From assembly GCF_009363895.1 (NCBI RefSeq), contig NZ_CP045434.1, forward strand, positions 2,560,501 through 2,624,500: a DNA stretch of 64,000 nucleotides, read 5' to 3'. This document shows positions 44,831-57,096 of the stretch, piece by piece (the stretch's first letter is position 1; every line of letters starts with the position of its first letter). The DNA comes from Sphingomonas ginsengisoli An et al. 2013 (lineage in GTDB: Bacteria; Pseudomonadota; Alphaproteobacteria; Sphingomonadales; Sphingomonadaceae). Below the pieces are notes generated by a model. The model searched no databases. It saw only the letters and a list, made by a program, of their open reading frames with translations, and was not told the origin of the DNA. Position numbers and translations under genes: made by a program.

Positions 44831-46483
44831 GTGCTGCGGCAACTCGTCATCCGCGATGTGGTGCTGATCGACCGGCTCGAACTCGACTTCGGCGAAGGTC
44901 TCGGCGTGCTCACGGGTGAGACCGGCGCCGGAAAATCGATCCTGCTCGATGCGCTTGGCCTGGCGCTCGGCGCACGCGCCGACAGCGGCCTCGTCCGCAC
45001 CGGGCAGGACGGCGCCGCGGTCACCGCCGCCTTCGACCTTCCCCCCGACCACCCCGGCCTTGCGGTCCTCGACGAAGCCGGGGTCGAGGCCGAGCCGGGC
45101 GAGCCCCTGTTGTTGCGCCGCCAGGTCAAGGCCGACGGCGGCAGCCGCGCCTTCGCCGCGGGCGGCCCGGTCCCGGCCTCGGTGCTGCGCGAGCTGGGGT
45201 CGACGCTGGTCGAAATCCACGGCCAGCATGACGACCGCGGCCTCCTCAACCCGAAGGGCCATCGCGACCTGCTCGACGCCTTCGGCCGGCTCGACACGAC
45301 CATGGTCGCGGCCGCCTGGGCACGACTGCAGTCGCTCGAAGGCGAACTGGCGGACGCCCGCGCCGCGACCGAAGCCGCCGAGCGCGACCGCGATTATCTG
45401 ACCCATGCCGCCGACGAGATCGCCAAGCTCGCGCCGGAACCAGGCGAGGAAACCAGCCTCGCGGAGCAGCGCGCGGCGATGCAGGCGGGCGCCCGCGCCG
45501 GCGAAGCGCTGCAGGGCCTCGATGACCTGTTGAGCGGGTCGGACGGGGCGCTAGCGCAGCTCCGCGCCGCCGCTCGGCGGATCGAGCGCGGCGCCGCTGA
45601 GCATCCGCTGCTTGCCGAAGCGCTGGCCGGGCTCGATCGGGCGGTGATCGAGACCGCCGAGGCCGAGGACCGGATCGCCCGCGCCGCCGAGGCGATGGCG
45701 TTCGATCCGCAACGCCTCGAGCTTGTCGAAAGCCGGCTGTTCGACATCCGCGCGCTCGCCCGTAAGCATCGGGTCGAGGCCGACGCGCTCGCGGCACTGG
45801 GCGATGAGATGAAGGGCAAGCTGGCACTGATCGAGGCGGGCGGCGAACGCATCGCCGAGCTCGAGCGCGCGCTCGGTGCGGCGCAACAAACCTATTCCGA
45901 CGCCGCGACCGGCCTTCGCCTCGCTCGGCTCGACGCGGCAGCCCGGCTCGATGCGGCGGTCAACCATGAGCTTGCGCCGCTCAAGCTCGAGGCCGCGTCC
46001 TTCCGCACCTCGCTCGGCGACGGTCCGCCGGGTCCGTCCGGGCACGACCGGGTCGAGTTCACCGTCTCGACCAACCCCGGCGCGCCGTTCGGGGCGCTGA
46101 CGCGGATCGCCTCGGGCGGCGAATTGTCGCGCTTCATCCTCGCCCTCAAAGTCGCACTGGCCGAAGCAGGCGGCGCCTCGACCATGATCTTCGACGAGAT
46201 CGACCGCGGAGTCGGCGGCGCGGTCGCTAGCGCGATCGGCGAGCGGCTAGCCCGCTTGGCGCATCAGAGCCAGTTGCTGGTAGTCACTCACTCGCCCCAG
46301 GTCGCCGCCAGGGCGCAGCATCACTATCGGATCGAGAAAAGCCACGGCGCGGACGGCACCCGCACCACCGTCCACAAGCTGACCGCCGACGAACGGCGCG
46401 AGGAGATCGCCCGCATGCTCTCGGGCGCCGACGTCACCGACGAGGCCCGGGCGCAAGCCGCTCGGCTACTCGAAGCGGCTTAG
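44831..46483 (+). CDS. recN: DNA repair protein RecN
   Basis: 550 residues, SMC-like. Walker A is [19 protein letters not shown] at the N-terminus, then a coiled-coil middle, and the C-terminal ABC half with [17 protein letters not shown] (signature), [12 protein letters not shown] (Walker B) and [12 protein letters not shown]. It tethers DNA ends in double-strand break repair. Start is GTG (44831), which directly precedes the family's usual [17 protein letters not shown]. Its stop overlaps the end of the convergent sdhA by 3 bp. Confidence 0.95.
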   Translation: MLRQLVIRDVVLIDRLELDFGEGLGVLTGETGAGKSILLDALGLALGARADSGLVRTGQDGAAVTAAFDLPPDHPGLAVLDEAGVEAEPGEPLLLRRQVKADGGSRAFAAGGPVPASVLRELGSTLVEIHGQHDDRGLLNPKGHRDLLDAFGRLDTTMVAAAWARLQSLEGELADARAATEAAERDRDYLTHAADEIAKLAPEPGEETSLAEQRAAMQAGARAGEALQGLDDLLSGSDGALAQLRAAARRIERGAAEHPLLAEALAGLDRAVIETAEAEDRIARAAEAMAFDPQRLELVESRLFDIRALARKHRVEADALAALGDEMKGKLALIEAGGERIAELERALGAAQQTYSDAATGLRLARLDAAARLDAAVNHELAPLKLEAASFRTSLGDGPPGPSGHDRVEFTVSTNPGAPFGALTRIASGGELSRFILALKVALAEAGGASTMIFDEIDRGVGGAVASAIGERLARLAHQSQLLVVTHSPQVAARAQHHYRIEKSHGADGTRTTVHKLTADERREEIARMLSGADVTDEARAQAARLLEAA

Positions 46484-48279
46484 TAAACCCGCGCCTTCGG
46501 CTTGATGTAGCCGATGTCGTCGGTGAGCGTATATTCGTGCACCGGGCGATAATCGATCGCCACGCCGCGGCCGAAGTCGCCGCCCCAGCCGTCCAGCCAG
46601 GCGACCGTGTGCTTCATCCAATTGGCGTCGTCGCGCTTGGGGAAGTCCTCGTGCATGTGCGCGCCGCGGCTTTCCTTGCGGTTGGCGGCGCAATGCATGG
46701 TGACGACCGCCTGGCCGAGCATATTGTCGAGCTCGAGCGTCTCGACCAGGTCGGTGTTCCAGATAAGGCTGCGGTCGGTGACCTTCACGTCGGCCATCGA
46801 CTTGAAGATGGCGTCGATCTTCTCTTCGCCCTCGGCCAGCGTTCGCTCGGTGCGGAACACCGCGCAATCGGCCTGCATCGTGCGCTGCATCTCGTTGCGG
46901 ATCTGCGCGGTCGGGGTGCCGCCGTCGGCGTAGCGGAACTTGTCGAGCCGGCCGAGCGAGAGGTCGGCGCTGTCCTTGGGGAGCGCCTTCTGATTCTCGC
47001 CGGGCTTGACGATCTCGCCCAGCCGGAGGCCCGCGGCGCGGCCGAAGACGACCAGGTCGATCAGGCTGTTCGAGCCGAGGCGATTGGCGCCGTGGACCGA
47101 GACGCAGGCCGCCTCGCCGACCGCGAACAGGCCGGGGACGACGCTGTCGGGGTTGCCGTCCTTCAGGGTCACGACTTCGCCGTGATAGTTCGTCGGGATG
47201 CCGCCCATATTGTAGTGGACGGTCGGGGTGACCGGGATCGGTTCGCGGGTCATGTCGACGCCGGCGAAAATCTTGGCGGTCTCGGTGATGCCCGGCAGCC
47301 GCTCGTGCAGGATCTTGGGGTCGATGTGGTCGAGGTGAAGGAAGATGTGGTCCTTGTCCTTGCCCACCCCGCGGCCCTCGCGGATCTCCATCGCCATCGA
47401 GCGCGAGACGACGTCGCGGCTGGCGAGGTCCTTGGCGCTCGGCGCATAGCGCTCCATGAAGCGCTCGCCCTCGGAGTTGGTGAGGTAGCCGCCCTCGCCG
47501 CGCGCGCCCTCGGTGATGAGTACGCCCGCGCCATAGATGCCGGTCGGGTGGAACTGGACGAACTCCATGTCCTGGAGCGGCAGTCCGGCGCGGAGCACCA
47601 TCGCATTACCGTCGCCGGTGCAGGTGTGCGCCGAGGTCGCCGAGAAATAGCAGCGCCCGTAGCCGCCGGTCGCCAGCACCACCGCCTGCGCGCGGAAGCG
47701 GTGGATCGAGCCGTCGTCCATGCACAGGGCGACGAGGCCGCGGCAGACGCCGTCTTCCATGATCAGGTCGAGCGCGAAATACTCGACGAAGAAGTCGGCG
47801 TCGTACTTCAGGCTCTGCTGGTAGAGCGTGTGCAGCATCGCATGGCCGGTGCGGTCGGCGGCGGCGCAGGTTCGCTGCGCGGCCGGACCCTCACCCATGT
47901 TCTGGGTCATGCCCCCGAACGCGCGCTGGTAGATCTTGCCTTCGTCGGTGCGGCTGAACGGCAGCCCGGCATGTTCGAGTTCGTAGACCGCGGCGGGCGC
48001 TTCGCGGCAGAGATATTCGATCGCGTCCTGGTCGCCGAGCCAGTCGGAGCCCTTGACGGTGTCGTACATGTGCCAGGTCCAGTGGTCCGGGCCCATGTTG
48101 CCGAGACTGGCGGCGATCCCGCCCTGCGCGGCGACGGTGTGGCTGCGGGTCGGGAACACCTTGGTGACGCAGGCGGTCTTGAGGCCCTTGCCCGCGGCGC
48201 CCATCGTCGCGCGCAGGCCCGCGCCGCCGGCTCCGACGACAACGACGTCATAGGTGTGGTCGACGATCTTGTAGGACAT
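46480..48279 (-). CDS. sdhA: Succinate dehydrogenase flavoprotein subunit
   Basis: 599 residues. FAD loop [16 protein letters not shown]; the His that binds FAD covalently lies in [11 protein letters not shown]; substrate site motif [21 protein letters not shown] cut as [15 protein letters not shown]. The protein ends with [13 protein letters not shown]. It oxidises succinate to fumarate in complex II. The ATG at 48279 begins [16 protein letters not shown]. Order in the operon is sdhC-sdhD-sdhA. The iron-sulfur subunit gene sdhB, which normally follows, is absent: recN arrives from the other side with a 3-bp overlap. Confidence 0.97.
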   Translation of the reverse strand: MSYKIVDHTYDVVVVGAGGAGLRATMGAAGKGLKTACVTKVFPTRSHTVAAQGGIAASLGNMGPDHWTWHMYDTVKGSDWLGDQDAIEYLCREAPAAVYELEHAGLPFSRTDEGKIYQRAFGGMTQNMGEGPAAQRTCAAADRTGHAMLHTLYQQSLKYDADFFVEYFALDLIMEDGVCRGLVALCMDDGSIHRFRAQAVVLATGGYGRCYFSATSAHTCTGDGNAMVLRAGLPLQDMEFVQFHPTGIYGAGVLITEGARGEGGYLTNSEGERFMERYAPSAKDLASRDVVSRSMAMEIREGRGVGKDKDHIFLHLDHIDPKILHERLPGITETAKIFAGVDMTREPIPVTPTVHYNMGGIPTNYHGEVVTLKDGNPDSVVPGLFAVGEAACVSVHGANRLGSNSLIDLVVFGRAAGLRLGEIVKPGENQKALPKDSADLSLGRLDKFRYADGGTPTAQIRNEMQRTMQADCAVFRTERTLAEGEEKIDAIFKSMADVKVTDRSLIWNTDLVETLELDNMLGQAVVTMHCAANRKESRGAHMHEDFPKRDDANWMKHTVAWLDGWGGDFGRGVAIDYRPVHEYTLTDDIGYIKPKARVY

Positions 48280-48280
48280 C

Positions 48281-48712
48281 TTAGGAAGCAGCTCCGAAGG
48301 CGATCTTGGCGAGCGCGAACAGCGCCAGCGCGCCGACCCCGACATGAAGGAACAGGCTGACGATGGTCCACATCGCGCGCCCGGCCTCGTCGACGATATA
48401 GTCGTCGATCACGACCTTGAGGCCGTCGACGCTATGCTCGAACGCGAGATAGACGAAGAGGGCCATCGGCACGAACCCGAGCGGCCCCGCCAGCCACTCG
48501 CGGACGGTGGCTTGGCTCAAGTCAGGCAGCAGCAGTAGCGAGACGATCAGCCAGATGCCGAGCAGGAGCAGCGCGATGCTGCCGACCCGCTCGCGGATCC
48601 AGTGGTGGCCGCCATGATGGGAACTGCCGAGCGCGCGGACTTGGCCGAGCGGGCTCTTGCCCTCGGGCACCGAAACGCGGTCGTGGCGACCGCTCTCCTT
48701 GGGACCGGTCAT
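48281..48712 (-). CDS. sdhD: Succinate dehydrogenase membrane anchor subunit
   Basis: 143 residues. A hydrophilic N-terminus ([27 protein letters not shown]) with the typical GxxGHxxW-like block, then three helices ([58 protein letters not shown]). HSVDGL carries the haem-ligand His and the quinone-site neighbourhood. Starts at the ATG at 48712, overlapping the sdhC stop by 4 bp; sdhA follows after 1 bp. Confidence 0.92.
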   Translation of the reverse strand: MTGPKESGRHDRVSVPEGKSPLGQVRALGSSHHGGHHWIRERVGSIALLLLGIWLIVSLLLLPDLSQATVREWLAGPLGFVPMALFVYLAFEHSVDGLKVVIDDYIVDEAGRAMWTIVSLFLHVGVGALALFALAKIAFGAAS

Positions 48713-49104
48713 GCCCGCACTCCCAGCAGATAGGCCCACAGGGCGATGGTCAGCACCACCGAGCCCACCCAGGTCGCGATCGCCATGGTCCGGTTGCGGC
48801 CGAGCTCGAAGCCCGAGCCGGTGTCCATGACGAGATGGCGGACGCCCGACAGCAGGTGCTGGAAGAACGACCAGCTCAACCCGATCAGGACGAAGAGGCC
48901 GAACGGACTGCCCGCGACCTTGGCGAAGTCGGCAGAGCCGCTGGCGGGGCCGGCGAGCGCCAGCAGCCACCAGGTCAGCACGATCAGCCCTCCGACCGAC
49001 AGCGCGATCCCGGTCGCGCGGTGGAGGATCGAGGTCGCCATGTGCGGACCCCAACGCCAGATCGAGAGGTGCGGGGATAAGGGACGGGCCGTGTTGCGCG
49101 CCAT
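48709..49104 (-). CDS. sdhC: Succinate dehydrogenase cytochrome b556 subunit
   Basis: 131 residues. RPLSPHLSIWRWGPHMATSILHRATGIAL is the SdhC signature (HLSIW and HRATG); three helices follow, with SFFQHLLSGVRHLVMDTG carrying the haem-b ligand His. Together with SdhD it anchors complex II and forms the quinone site. First gene of the operon, divergent from the chemoreceptor gene (166 bp). Confidence 0.94.
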   Translation of the reverse strand: MARNTARPLSPHLSIWRWGPHMATSILHRATGIALSVGGLIVLTWWLLALAGPASGSADFAKVAGSPFGLFVLIGLSWSFFQHLLSGVRHLVMDTGSGFELGRNRTMAIATWVGSVVLTIALWAYLLGVRA

Positions 49105-49197
49105 AAGCTCACTTCATGAAAGCAGGGCAAAAAGGACTGCCAGCCGCTTAGGCGGCAGGGGCTGAAGAGGCAAGGCGGCGAGGAGGCCGTACCCGCT

Positions 49198-49212
49198 CTA
49201 ACCCGCCCTTAA
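49198..49212 (+). promoter_or_regulatory. Candidate CtrA-binding site
   Basis: CTAA-N7-TTAA followed by CCAT (49198-49212 and on). The CtrA consensus is TTAA-N7-TTAA, and TTAACCAT is a known half site; only the first base of the left half differs. It lies 58 bp before the chemoreceptor start codon. In many alphaproteobacteria CtrA controls motility and chemotaxis genes, which fits the target. Motif match only. Confidence 0.45.
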
Positions 49213-49270
49213 CCATTGGCGCGCCAGAAGCCTGTCCCAACGACCAGACTTCGAGGCGAGTGAGACATAC

Positions 49271-50611
49271 ATGAGCGCATGGCGTACCAAGGCCCACGAT
49301 TACGATCTCGCGCGGGGCCTTCGCTTCTACGGCGGTGAGGGCGAGCTGCCCAAGCGGTCGGCCGCGATGTGGGACGCGATCGGCCACGCCGAAAAGGAGA
49401 TCGCGCGCGAATTCTGGCGCCGCTATCGGCAATCGGAAGAGCTCCCCGCCGCGATCAGCGACGAGCAGGTCGACCAGTTCGCCGACCGCATCGTGCCCTA
49501 TCTGCGCGCCAAGTTCGGCAAGCTCAACGACCCGACCTGGGTCAGCACCGCGCGCGGCTATGTCGAAAAGGCGCTCGCCGCCGGCCTCAGCCTGTCGACG
49601 CTGCTGTCGGGCCTCAATGCCGAAACCGAGGCCGCCTATGCCGCGATCCGCACCGCGGTCACCGACCAGGACGAGCTGGTCGCCATGTGCCGGACGCTGT
49701 CCGAAGTGGTGGCGCTCGAGACCGACGTCTTCGTCCATCACGCCGTCTCGATCACCCGCACCGAGGTCGATACCCAGCAGCAGCAGCAGGCCGAGGAATT
49801 CAACCGCAAGGTGATGAGCGTCGTCACCAAGGTTGTCAGCGAAAATGAGCAATTGCGCGGCCAGGCGAGCAGCACCGCCGGTTCGGCGCGCGGCATGCTC
49901 GGCAAGACCAGCGAAGTCGCCGCGGCGGCCGAGCAGTCGGCGGTGGCGATGCGCGAAGCGGCGCAAACCGCCGCGGGCCTCATCCGCGCGATCGAGGATG
50001 CCCGGACCGAAGTCGAGGTGGCGGCGGGGATCGCGACCAAGGCGGGCGACCAGGCCAGCCAGGCGGTCGAGGTCAGCCGGATGCTGTCGGCGCACGTCGA
50101 AGCGATCGAATCGATCCTCGGCCTGATCCGCGACATCGCCGGCCAAACCAACCTGCTCGCCTTGAACGCCACCATCGAGGCGGCGCGTGCGGGCGATGCC
50201 GGCCGCGGCTTCGCGGTCGTCGCGCAGGAAGTGAAGAGCCTCGCCAGCCAGACCGCGCGCGCGACCGACGACATCACCGCCAAGATCACGGCCATCCAGC
50301 AGGCGACCCGCCAGACGGTCGAGGCCAACGGCTCGATCCAGGGCACGGTCGAGGAAGTCCAGGTCAGCGCCGACCGCATCCGCCAGGCGATGGAATTGCA
50401 GGCCCAGACGGTGACGATGATCACCGCCGCGGTCGACGAGACGGCGCTCGCCGCCGACTCGATGAGCTCGACCATCGCCGCCATTCGTTCCGACACCGAG
50501 AATGTCGCGCGCGACATCGACCAGGTCGAGCAGGGCTTCGGCCGCTTCACCGACCAAGTCGGCGACTTCCGCAACGCGACCGCCGAATTCGTCAGCAAGT
50601 TCGCGGCCTGA
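49271..50611 (+). CDS. Soluble methyl-accepting chemotaxis protein with a globin-like N-terminal domain
   Basis: 446 residues with no membrane helix, so a cytoplasmic receptor. Residues about 1-160 are all-helical and resemble the protoglobin domain of globin-coupled sensors ([19 protein letters not shown]..., [16 protein letters not shown]), but no His is seen where the proximal haem ligand would be expected, so haem binding is doubtful. Residues about 165-446 are the coiled-coil signalling part with the hairpin tip [20 protein letters not shown] and [15 protein letters not shown], which contacts CheA/CheW. A QQQQQ run precedes the coiled coil. No other chemotaxis genes are in the window. 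A CtrA-like box lies upstream. Confidence 0.85.
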   Translation: MSAWRTKAHDYDLARGLRFYGGEGELPKRSAAMWDAIGHAEKEIAREFWRRYRQSEELPAAISDEQVDQFADRIVPYLRAKFGKLNDPTWVSTARGYVEKALAAGLSLSTLLSGLNAETEAAYAAIRTAVTDQDELVAMCRTLSEVVALETDVFVHHAVSITRTEVDTQQQQQAEEFNRKVMSVVTKVVSENEQLRGQASSTAGSARGMLGKTSEVAAAAEQSAVAMREAAQTAAGLIRAIEDARTEVEVAAGIATKAGDQASQAVEVSRMLSAHVEAIESILGLIRDIAGQTNLLALNATIEAARAGDAGRGFAVVAQEVKSLASQTARATDDITAKITAIQQATRQTVEANGSIQGTVEEVQVSADRIRQAMELQAQTVTMITAAVDETALAADSMSSTIAAIRSDTENVARDIDQVEQGFGRFTDQVGDFRNATAEFVSKFAA

Positions 50612-50626
50612 CGCAGCCCGCTTCCC

Positions 50627-50728
50627 GCTCGTCCTGAGCGGACCCCGGACTTGATCCGGGGGAAGTCGAAGGGCGTTTCGCACGACGCCCTTCGACTACA
50701 GCCCTGCGGGCTTCCGCTCAGGACGAGC
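50627..50728. repeat. Composite palindromic repeat: one repeat family inserted in another
   Basis: The outer repeat has the same arms as the copy at 40020 (TCGTCCTGAGCGGA ... GAAGTCGAAGGGCG on the left; CGCCCTTCGACTAC ... TCCGCTCAGGACGA on the right). Where the 40020 copy has GCGTAGC, this copy has the 19-bp palindrome CCCCGGACTTGATCCGGGG (50643-50661), otherwise found alone at 21331. The right arm has its own small hairpin, AGCCC-TGC-GGGCT, in the place where the 40020 copy has GGGC-CTTCA-GCCC. Confidence 0.85.
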
Positions 50729-50773
50729 GAAGAAGCTTTGCGGCGGGGCCTCGCGGTCGCTAACGCGGCCGCC

Positions 50774-51475
50774 ATGAACATCCTCCTCACCGGCGCCAGC
50801 CGCGGGATCGGCAAGGCCGCATTCGACGCGCTGACCGCCTCCGGCCACCAGGTCGCAGGCCATTCGACCAACGGCGGCGACGGCCTTCTCGGCGCCGATC
50901 TCACCGACCCCGCCGCGCCGCGCCGCTTGTGGGATGCGGCCGTCGCCCAACTTGGCGGCAAGGTCGACGTGCTCGTCAACAACGCCGGCATCTACGAAGC
51001 GGTCGCCGACGATGCCGCCGACGCCGACTGGCTCGCCGCCTGGGAGCGGACGATGCGGATCAACCTGACTGTTTCGTCCGACCTCGCCCGCCTCGCCGTC
51101 CAGCATTTCCGCGCCCACGGCGGTGGCCGGATCGTCAACGTCGCCAGCCGCGCCGGCTATCGCGGCGACTCACCCCAGCACTGGCATTACGCCGCGTCCA
51201 AGGCGGCGATGATCGGCGTCACCAAGACGATCGCGCGCGGCTATGCGGGCGACAACATCCTCGCCTTCGCGGTCTGCCCGGGCTTCACCGTGACCGAGAT
51301 GACCGAGGAATATCTCGCCAGCCGCGGCGGCGCGAAAATCCTCGCCGAAATCCCGCTCGGACGCGTCGCCAGCGCGGCGGAAATCGGCGAGATCATCCGC
51401 TGGCTCGCCACCGAGGCGCCGGCCAGCGCGACCGGCAGCGTGATCGACGCCAATGGAGCAAGCTATGTCCGTTAG
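50774..51475 (+). CDS. Short-chain dehydrogenase/reductase (SDR) family oxidoreductase
   Basis: 233 residues, classical SDR. NAD(P) loop TGASRGIGKAA, NNAGIYEA, catalytic Ser in NVASRAGYRG, and YAASK (Tyr-x3-Lys); the C-terminus VIDANGASYVR is typical of FabG-like members. Cytoplasmic; substrate unknown. The short glycine loop and the 233-residue length are normal. Its end overlaps the start of the metallo-beta-lactamase gene, so it is probably the first gene of an SDR-MBL-prmA operon. Confidence 0.85.
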   Translation: MNILLTGASRGIGKAAFDALTASGHQVAGHSTNGGDGLLGADLTDPAAPRRLWDAAVAQLGGKVDVLVNNAGIYEAVADDAADADWLAAWERTMRINLTVSSDLARLAVQHFRAHGGGRIVNVASRAGYRGDSPQHWHYAASKAAMIGVTKTIARGYAGDNILAFAVCPGFTVTEMTEEYLASRGGAKILAEIPLGRVASAAEIGEIIRWLATEAPASATGSVIDANGASYVR

Positions 51476-52388
51476 CCCGGCCGTCCTCCTGCTGGCGCTG
51501 CAGCAGATCGTCATCCCGCTCGGCAAGCCGCCGCCCCATCCCGAGCCGATCCGCGCGCCGATCGAGACCTACGGCCCGCTGTGGGCGCAGACTTGCGCGG
51601 GTGCGACCGACCAGGCGAGCTGGACCAAGCCCGCGCCCGCGGTCCGCGTCCACGCCAACGTCTATCTCGTCGGCACCTGCGGCATCTCCTCGATCCTGAT
51701 CACTAGCCCCGGCGGCGACGTGTTGATCGACGGCGGCCCGGAGCGCGCCGCCGACCTCATCGCCGACAACATTCGCTCGCTCGGCTTTCGCCTGCGCGAC
51801 GTGCGCTGGATCCTCCAGAGCCACGAGCACCTCGACCATGTCGGCGGGATCGCCAAGCTCCAGCAGATGACCGGAGCCAGCGTCATCTCCTCGGCCGCTG
51901 CAGCGCGCGCGATGGCCAATGGCGCGCTCGACCCGGCCGATCCGCAGGCGGCCTCGCTCGGCACCTTTCCCAAGGTGGTGGCCGACCGGATCGTCGGCGA
52001 CGGGCAGACGCTGCGGCTCGGCGACATCACCATCACCGCCCACGCCACGCCCGGCCACACCCCGGGCGCGCTGAGTTGGTCGTGGGAAAGCTGCGACGGC
52101 GCGGTGTGCCGGTCGATGGTCTATGCCGACAGCCTCTCGCCGGTCAGCAGCGACAATTATCTTTTCTCGGCGCATCCCGAGGTGGTCGCCTCGTTCCGCA
52201 GGTCCTTCGTCAAGGTGGCGGCGCTGCGCTGCGAAATCCTGCTCACCCCGCACCCCTCCGCCAGCGCCACCGCCGAGCGACTGGCGGGCGACAAGCCCTT
52301 GTTCGATCCCAACGCCTGTCGCGACTATGCGGCGCAGAAGGGGCGCGACCTCGACGCGCGGCTCGCTAAGGAGGCGGCGAGCAAATGA
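51465..52388 (+). CDS. Class B3-type metallo-beta-lactamase fold protein
   Basis: 307 residues. A short hydrophobic leader (SVSPAVLLLALQQIVIPLG) may direct export. Zinc ligands follow the B3 pattern: SHEHLDHVGG gives His120, His122, Asp124 and His125; His198 lies in ATPGHTPG; and His263 in TPHPS. ADSLSPVSSDNYLF is the B3-like block that carries the Ser found in place of the B1/B2 Cys. Whether it hydrolyses beta-lactams is untested; many environmental members are chromosomal and uninduced. ATG at 51465 has GGAG 5 bp upstream. It lies between SDR and prmA with overlaps at both ends, so it is part of a fixed operon rather than a resistance cassette. Confidence 0.88.
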   Translation: MSVSPAVLLLALQQIVIPLGKPPPHPEPIRAPIETYGPLWAQTCAGATDQASWTKPAPAVRVHANVYLVGTCGISSILITSPGGDVLIDGGPERAADLIADNIRSLGFRLRDVRWILQSHEHLDHVGGIAKLQQMTGASVISSAAAARAMANGALDPADPQAASLGTFPKVVADRIVGDGQTLRLGDITITAHATPGHTPGALSWSWESCDGAVCRSMVYADSLSPVSSDNYLFSAHPEVVASFRRSFVKVAALRCEILLTPHPSASATAERLAGDKPLFDPNACRDYAAQKGRDLDARLAKEAASK

Positions 52389-53266
52389 GCTGGCGCGTGA
52401 CCCTGCCGGCAACGCGGGCGCAGGGCGAGGCCGTGGGCAGCGCCGACGAGCTCTTCCCCGACCGCGATTCGCCGCCGGTGATCGTCGCCGACGAGCCCGA
52501 CGAGCACCGTCCGGACGACTGGGTCATCCACGCTTATTTCGAGGAGCGGCCCGACGCCGAGGCGCTCGCCGTTCTTAGCGGCCTGGCGAGCGGGCCGCCG
52601 CGGATCGAGCAATTGGCCGACGAGAATTGGGTGGCGAAGAGCCAGTCGGGGCTCGAGCCGATCCGCGCCGGCCGCTTCTTTGTCCACACACCGACCGCCG
52701 CGCCTGACCCCGCGGCGATCAGTTTCGAGATCGATGCCGGGCTCGCCTTCGGGACCGGGCAGCATGCGACCACCAAGGGCTGTATCGAGGCGCTCGACCG
52801 GCTCGAGCGTGAGGGGCGGCGGTTCGAGAATATCGCCGACATAGGGACGGGCACGGGCCTGCTCGCCTTCGCGGCGCTGCGGCTGTGGCCGGCGGCGAAG
52901 GCGATCGCGACCGACATCGACGAGATCGCGGTCGACGTGTCGCGCGACAATGCGCGCATCAACGGGATCGCGCTGGGACATGGCGCGGGTGAATTGCTGC
53001 TGACGACCGCCGACGGGATGGACTCGCCGCTGCTCTCGGCAAGGGCGCCGTTCGACTTGCTGATCGCCAACATCCTGGCGGGGCCGTTGGTGGAGCTGGC
53101 GCCGGACTTTGTGGGGGCGTTGCGGCCGGGGGCTTGGGTGGTGCTGGCGGGGTTGCTCGACAGCCAGGCCGAGGCGGTGGCGGCGGCTTATGAGAGTCGC
53201 GGGTGCCGCCTGATCGATGGCGGCACCGGCGAGTGGCGGATCCTCGTGCTCGAGCGGAGCGCCTAG
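52385..53266 (+). CDS. prmA: Ribosomal protein L11 methyltransferase
   Basis: 293 residues. The C-terminal half is the SAM-dependent methyltransferase: ISFEIDAGLAFGTGQHATTKGC cut as AGLAFGTGQHATT, then IADIGTGTGLLAFAA (motif I), TDIDEIAVDVSRDNA, and LLIANILAGPLVELAP (the NPPY-like NILA motif). It methylates ribosomal protein L11. The N-terminal substrate domain is shorter and divergent, as in other alphaproteobacteria. ATGA overlap with the upstream gene. Confidence 0.93.
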   Translation: MSWRVTLPATRAQGEAVGSADELFPDRDSPPVIVADEPDEHRPDDWVIHAYFEERPDAEALAVLSGLASGPPRIEQLADENWVAKSQSGLEPIRAGRFFVHTPTAAPDPAAISFEIDAGLAFGTGQHATTKGCIEALDRLEREGRRFENIADIGTGTGLLAFAALRLWPAAKAIATDIDEIAVDVSRDNARINGIALGHGAGELLLTTADGMDSPLLSARAPFDLLIANILAGPLVELAPDFVGALRPGAWVVLAGLLDSQAEAVAAAYESRGCRLIDGGTGEWRILVLERSA

Positions 53267-53580
53267 CGCGAGGCGAAGCGCGGGGTCAGGCGGGCCAGTT
53301 GCGGCGCGACGTCGGTCCAGGCCTGATTGCTGCACTTGAGCGAGCCCTGCGGATCGCTGATCGAAAAATGCGAGCTATCGCAAAGGGATGCGATCGCCCC
53401 GTCGACGCGGTGGCGAAGCTCGCGCTGACCGCTGGCGCTGGCGAGCTGGAGGTCGGCATAGCTGACCAGCTGCTGGTTGTCGGCGAGGGTGCGGGTGCCC
53501 TGGACGACCAACGTGTCGGCGGGCTGGGCGAGGGCGGCCGCCGGAACGGCGAGCAGGGCGACGGTCAACAGCAGGCGCAT
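53263..53580 (-). CDS. UrcA-family exported protein
   Basis: 105 residues. Signal peptide MRLLLTVALLAVPAAALA, then a UrcA domain: VSYADLQLASASGQRELRHRVDGAIASLC with the two conserved Cys (CDSS, KCSNQAW). The family is found mostly in alphaproteobacteria and its role is unknown. The ATG at 53580 has GGAGA 5 bp upstream. Overlaps the end of prmA by 4 bp (convergent). A promoter and 16-bp direct repeats lie upstream. Confidence 0.8.
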   Translation of the reverse strand: MRLLLTVALLAVPAAALAQPADTLVVQGTRTLADNQQLVSYADLQLASASGQRELRHRVDGAIASLCDSSHFSISDPQGSLKCSNQAWTDVAPQLARLTPRFASR

Positions 53581-53605
53581 GGCGGTCTCCGATCTTGTCC
53601 CGGAG

Positions 53606-53634
53606 GTGTAACGCTCGTGCAAAGTAACTGTCAA
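53606..53634 (-). promoter_or_regulatory. Candidate promoter of the UrcA gene
   Basis: Reading leftwards, TTGACA (53634-53629) is a consensus -35 box, followed after 17 bp by TTACAC (53611-53606) as a weak -10 box, 25 bp before the start codon. The 16-bp direct repeats at 53660 and 53682 lie just upstream of the -35 box. Confidence 0.5.
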
Positions 53635-53659
53635 ATAACTGTAATGTTACACTACACTT

Positions 53660-53697
53660 TCCGCCAAATGTCGCATTCAGATCCGCCAAATGTCGCA
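53660..53697. promoter_or_regulatory. Operator-like 16-bp direct repeats
   Basis: TCCGCCAAATGTCGCA occurs at 53660-53675 and again, identically, at 53682-53697. The start-to-start distance is 22 bp, about two helical turns, so two bound proteins would lie on the same DNA face. They sit between ligA and the UrcA gene, immediately upstream of the UrcA -35 box, as expected for activator sites. Confidence 0.6.
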
Positions 53698-53702
53698 CGG
53701 GA

Positions 53703-56952
<3,250 letters not shown>

Positions 56953-57041
56953 GGGGTCTCCAACGGAAAAAGGCAGGGCCGGGCAGCCGATTAGCAGGAC
57001 GCGCGGCTTGGCCCAAGGGCGGTCGAAATGGCAGGGTTGAC

Positions 57042-57071
57042 GACGAACCGTGCAAATCTGTAGACGAACCG
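57042..57071. promoter_or_regulatory. Short direct repeats upstream of creD
   Basis: GACGAACCG at 57042-57050 and 57063-57071, start-to-start 21 bp, next to a possible -35 box TTGACG (57037-57042). They may be an operator for creD, but 9-bp repeats can arise by chance. Confidence 0.3.
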
Positions 57072-57096
57072 AGTTTCAACGACGGAGTCTCGCCCG

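Noticed and set aside
51465..52388. Acquired antibiotic-resistance cassette
   Set aside because: The gene overlaps its neighbours on both sides in a normal operon, with no integron site or insertion sequence nearby.
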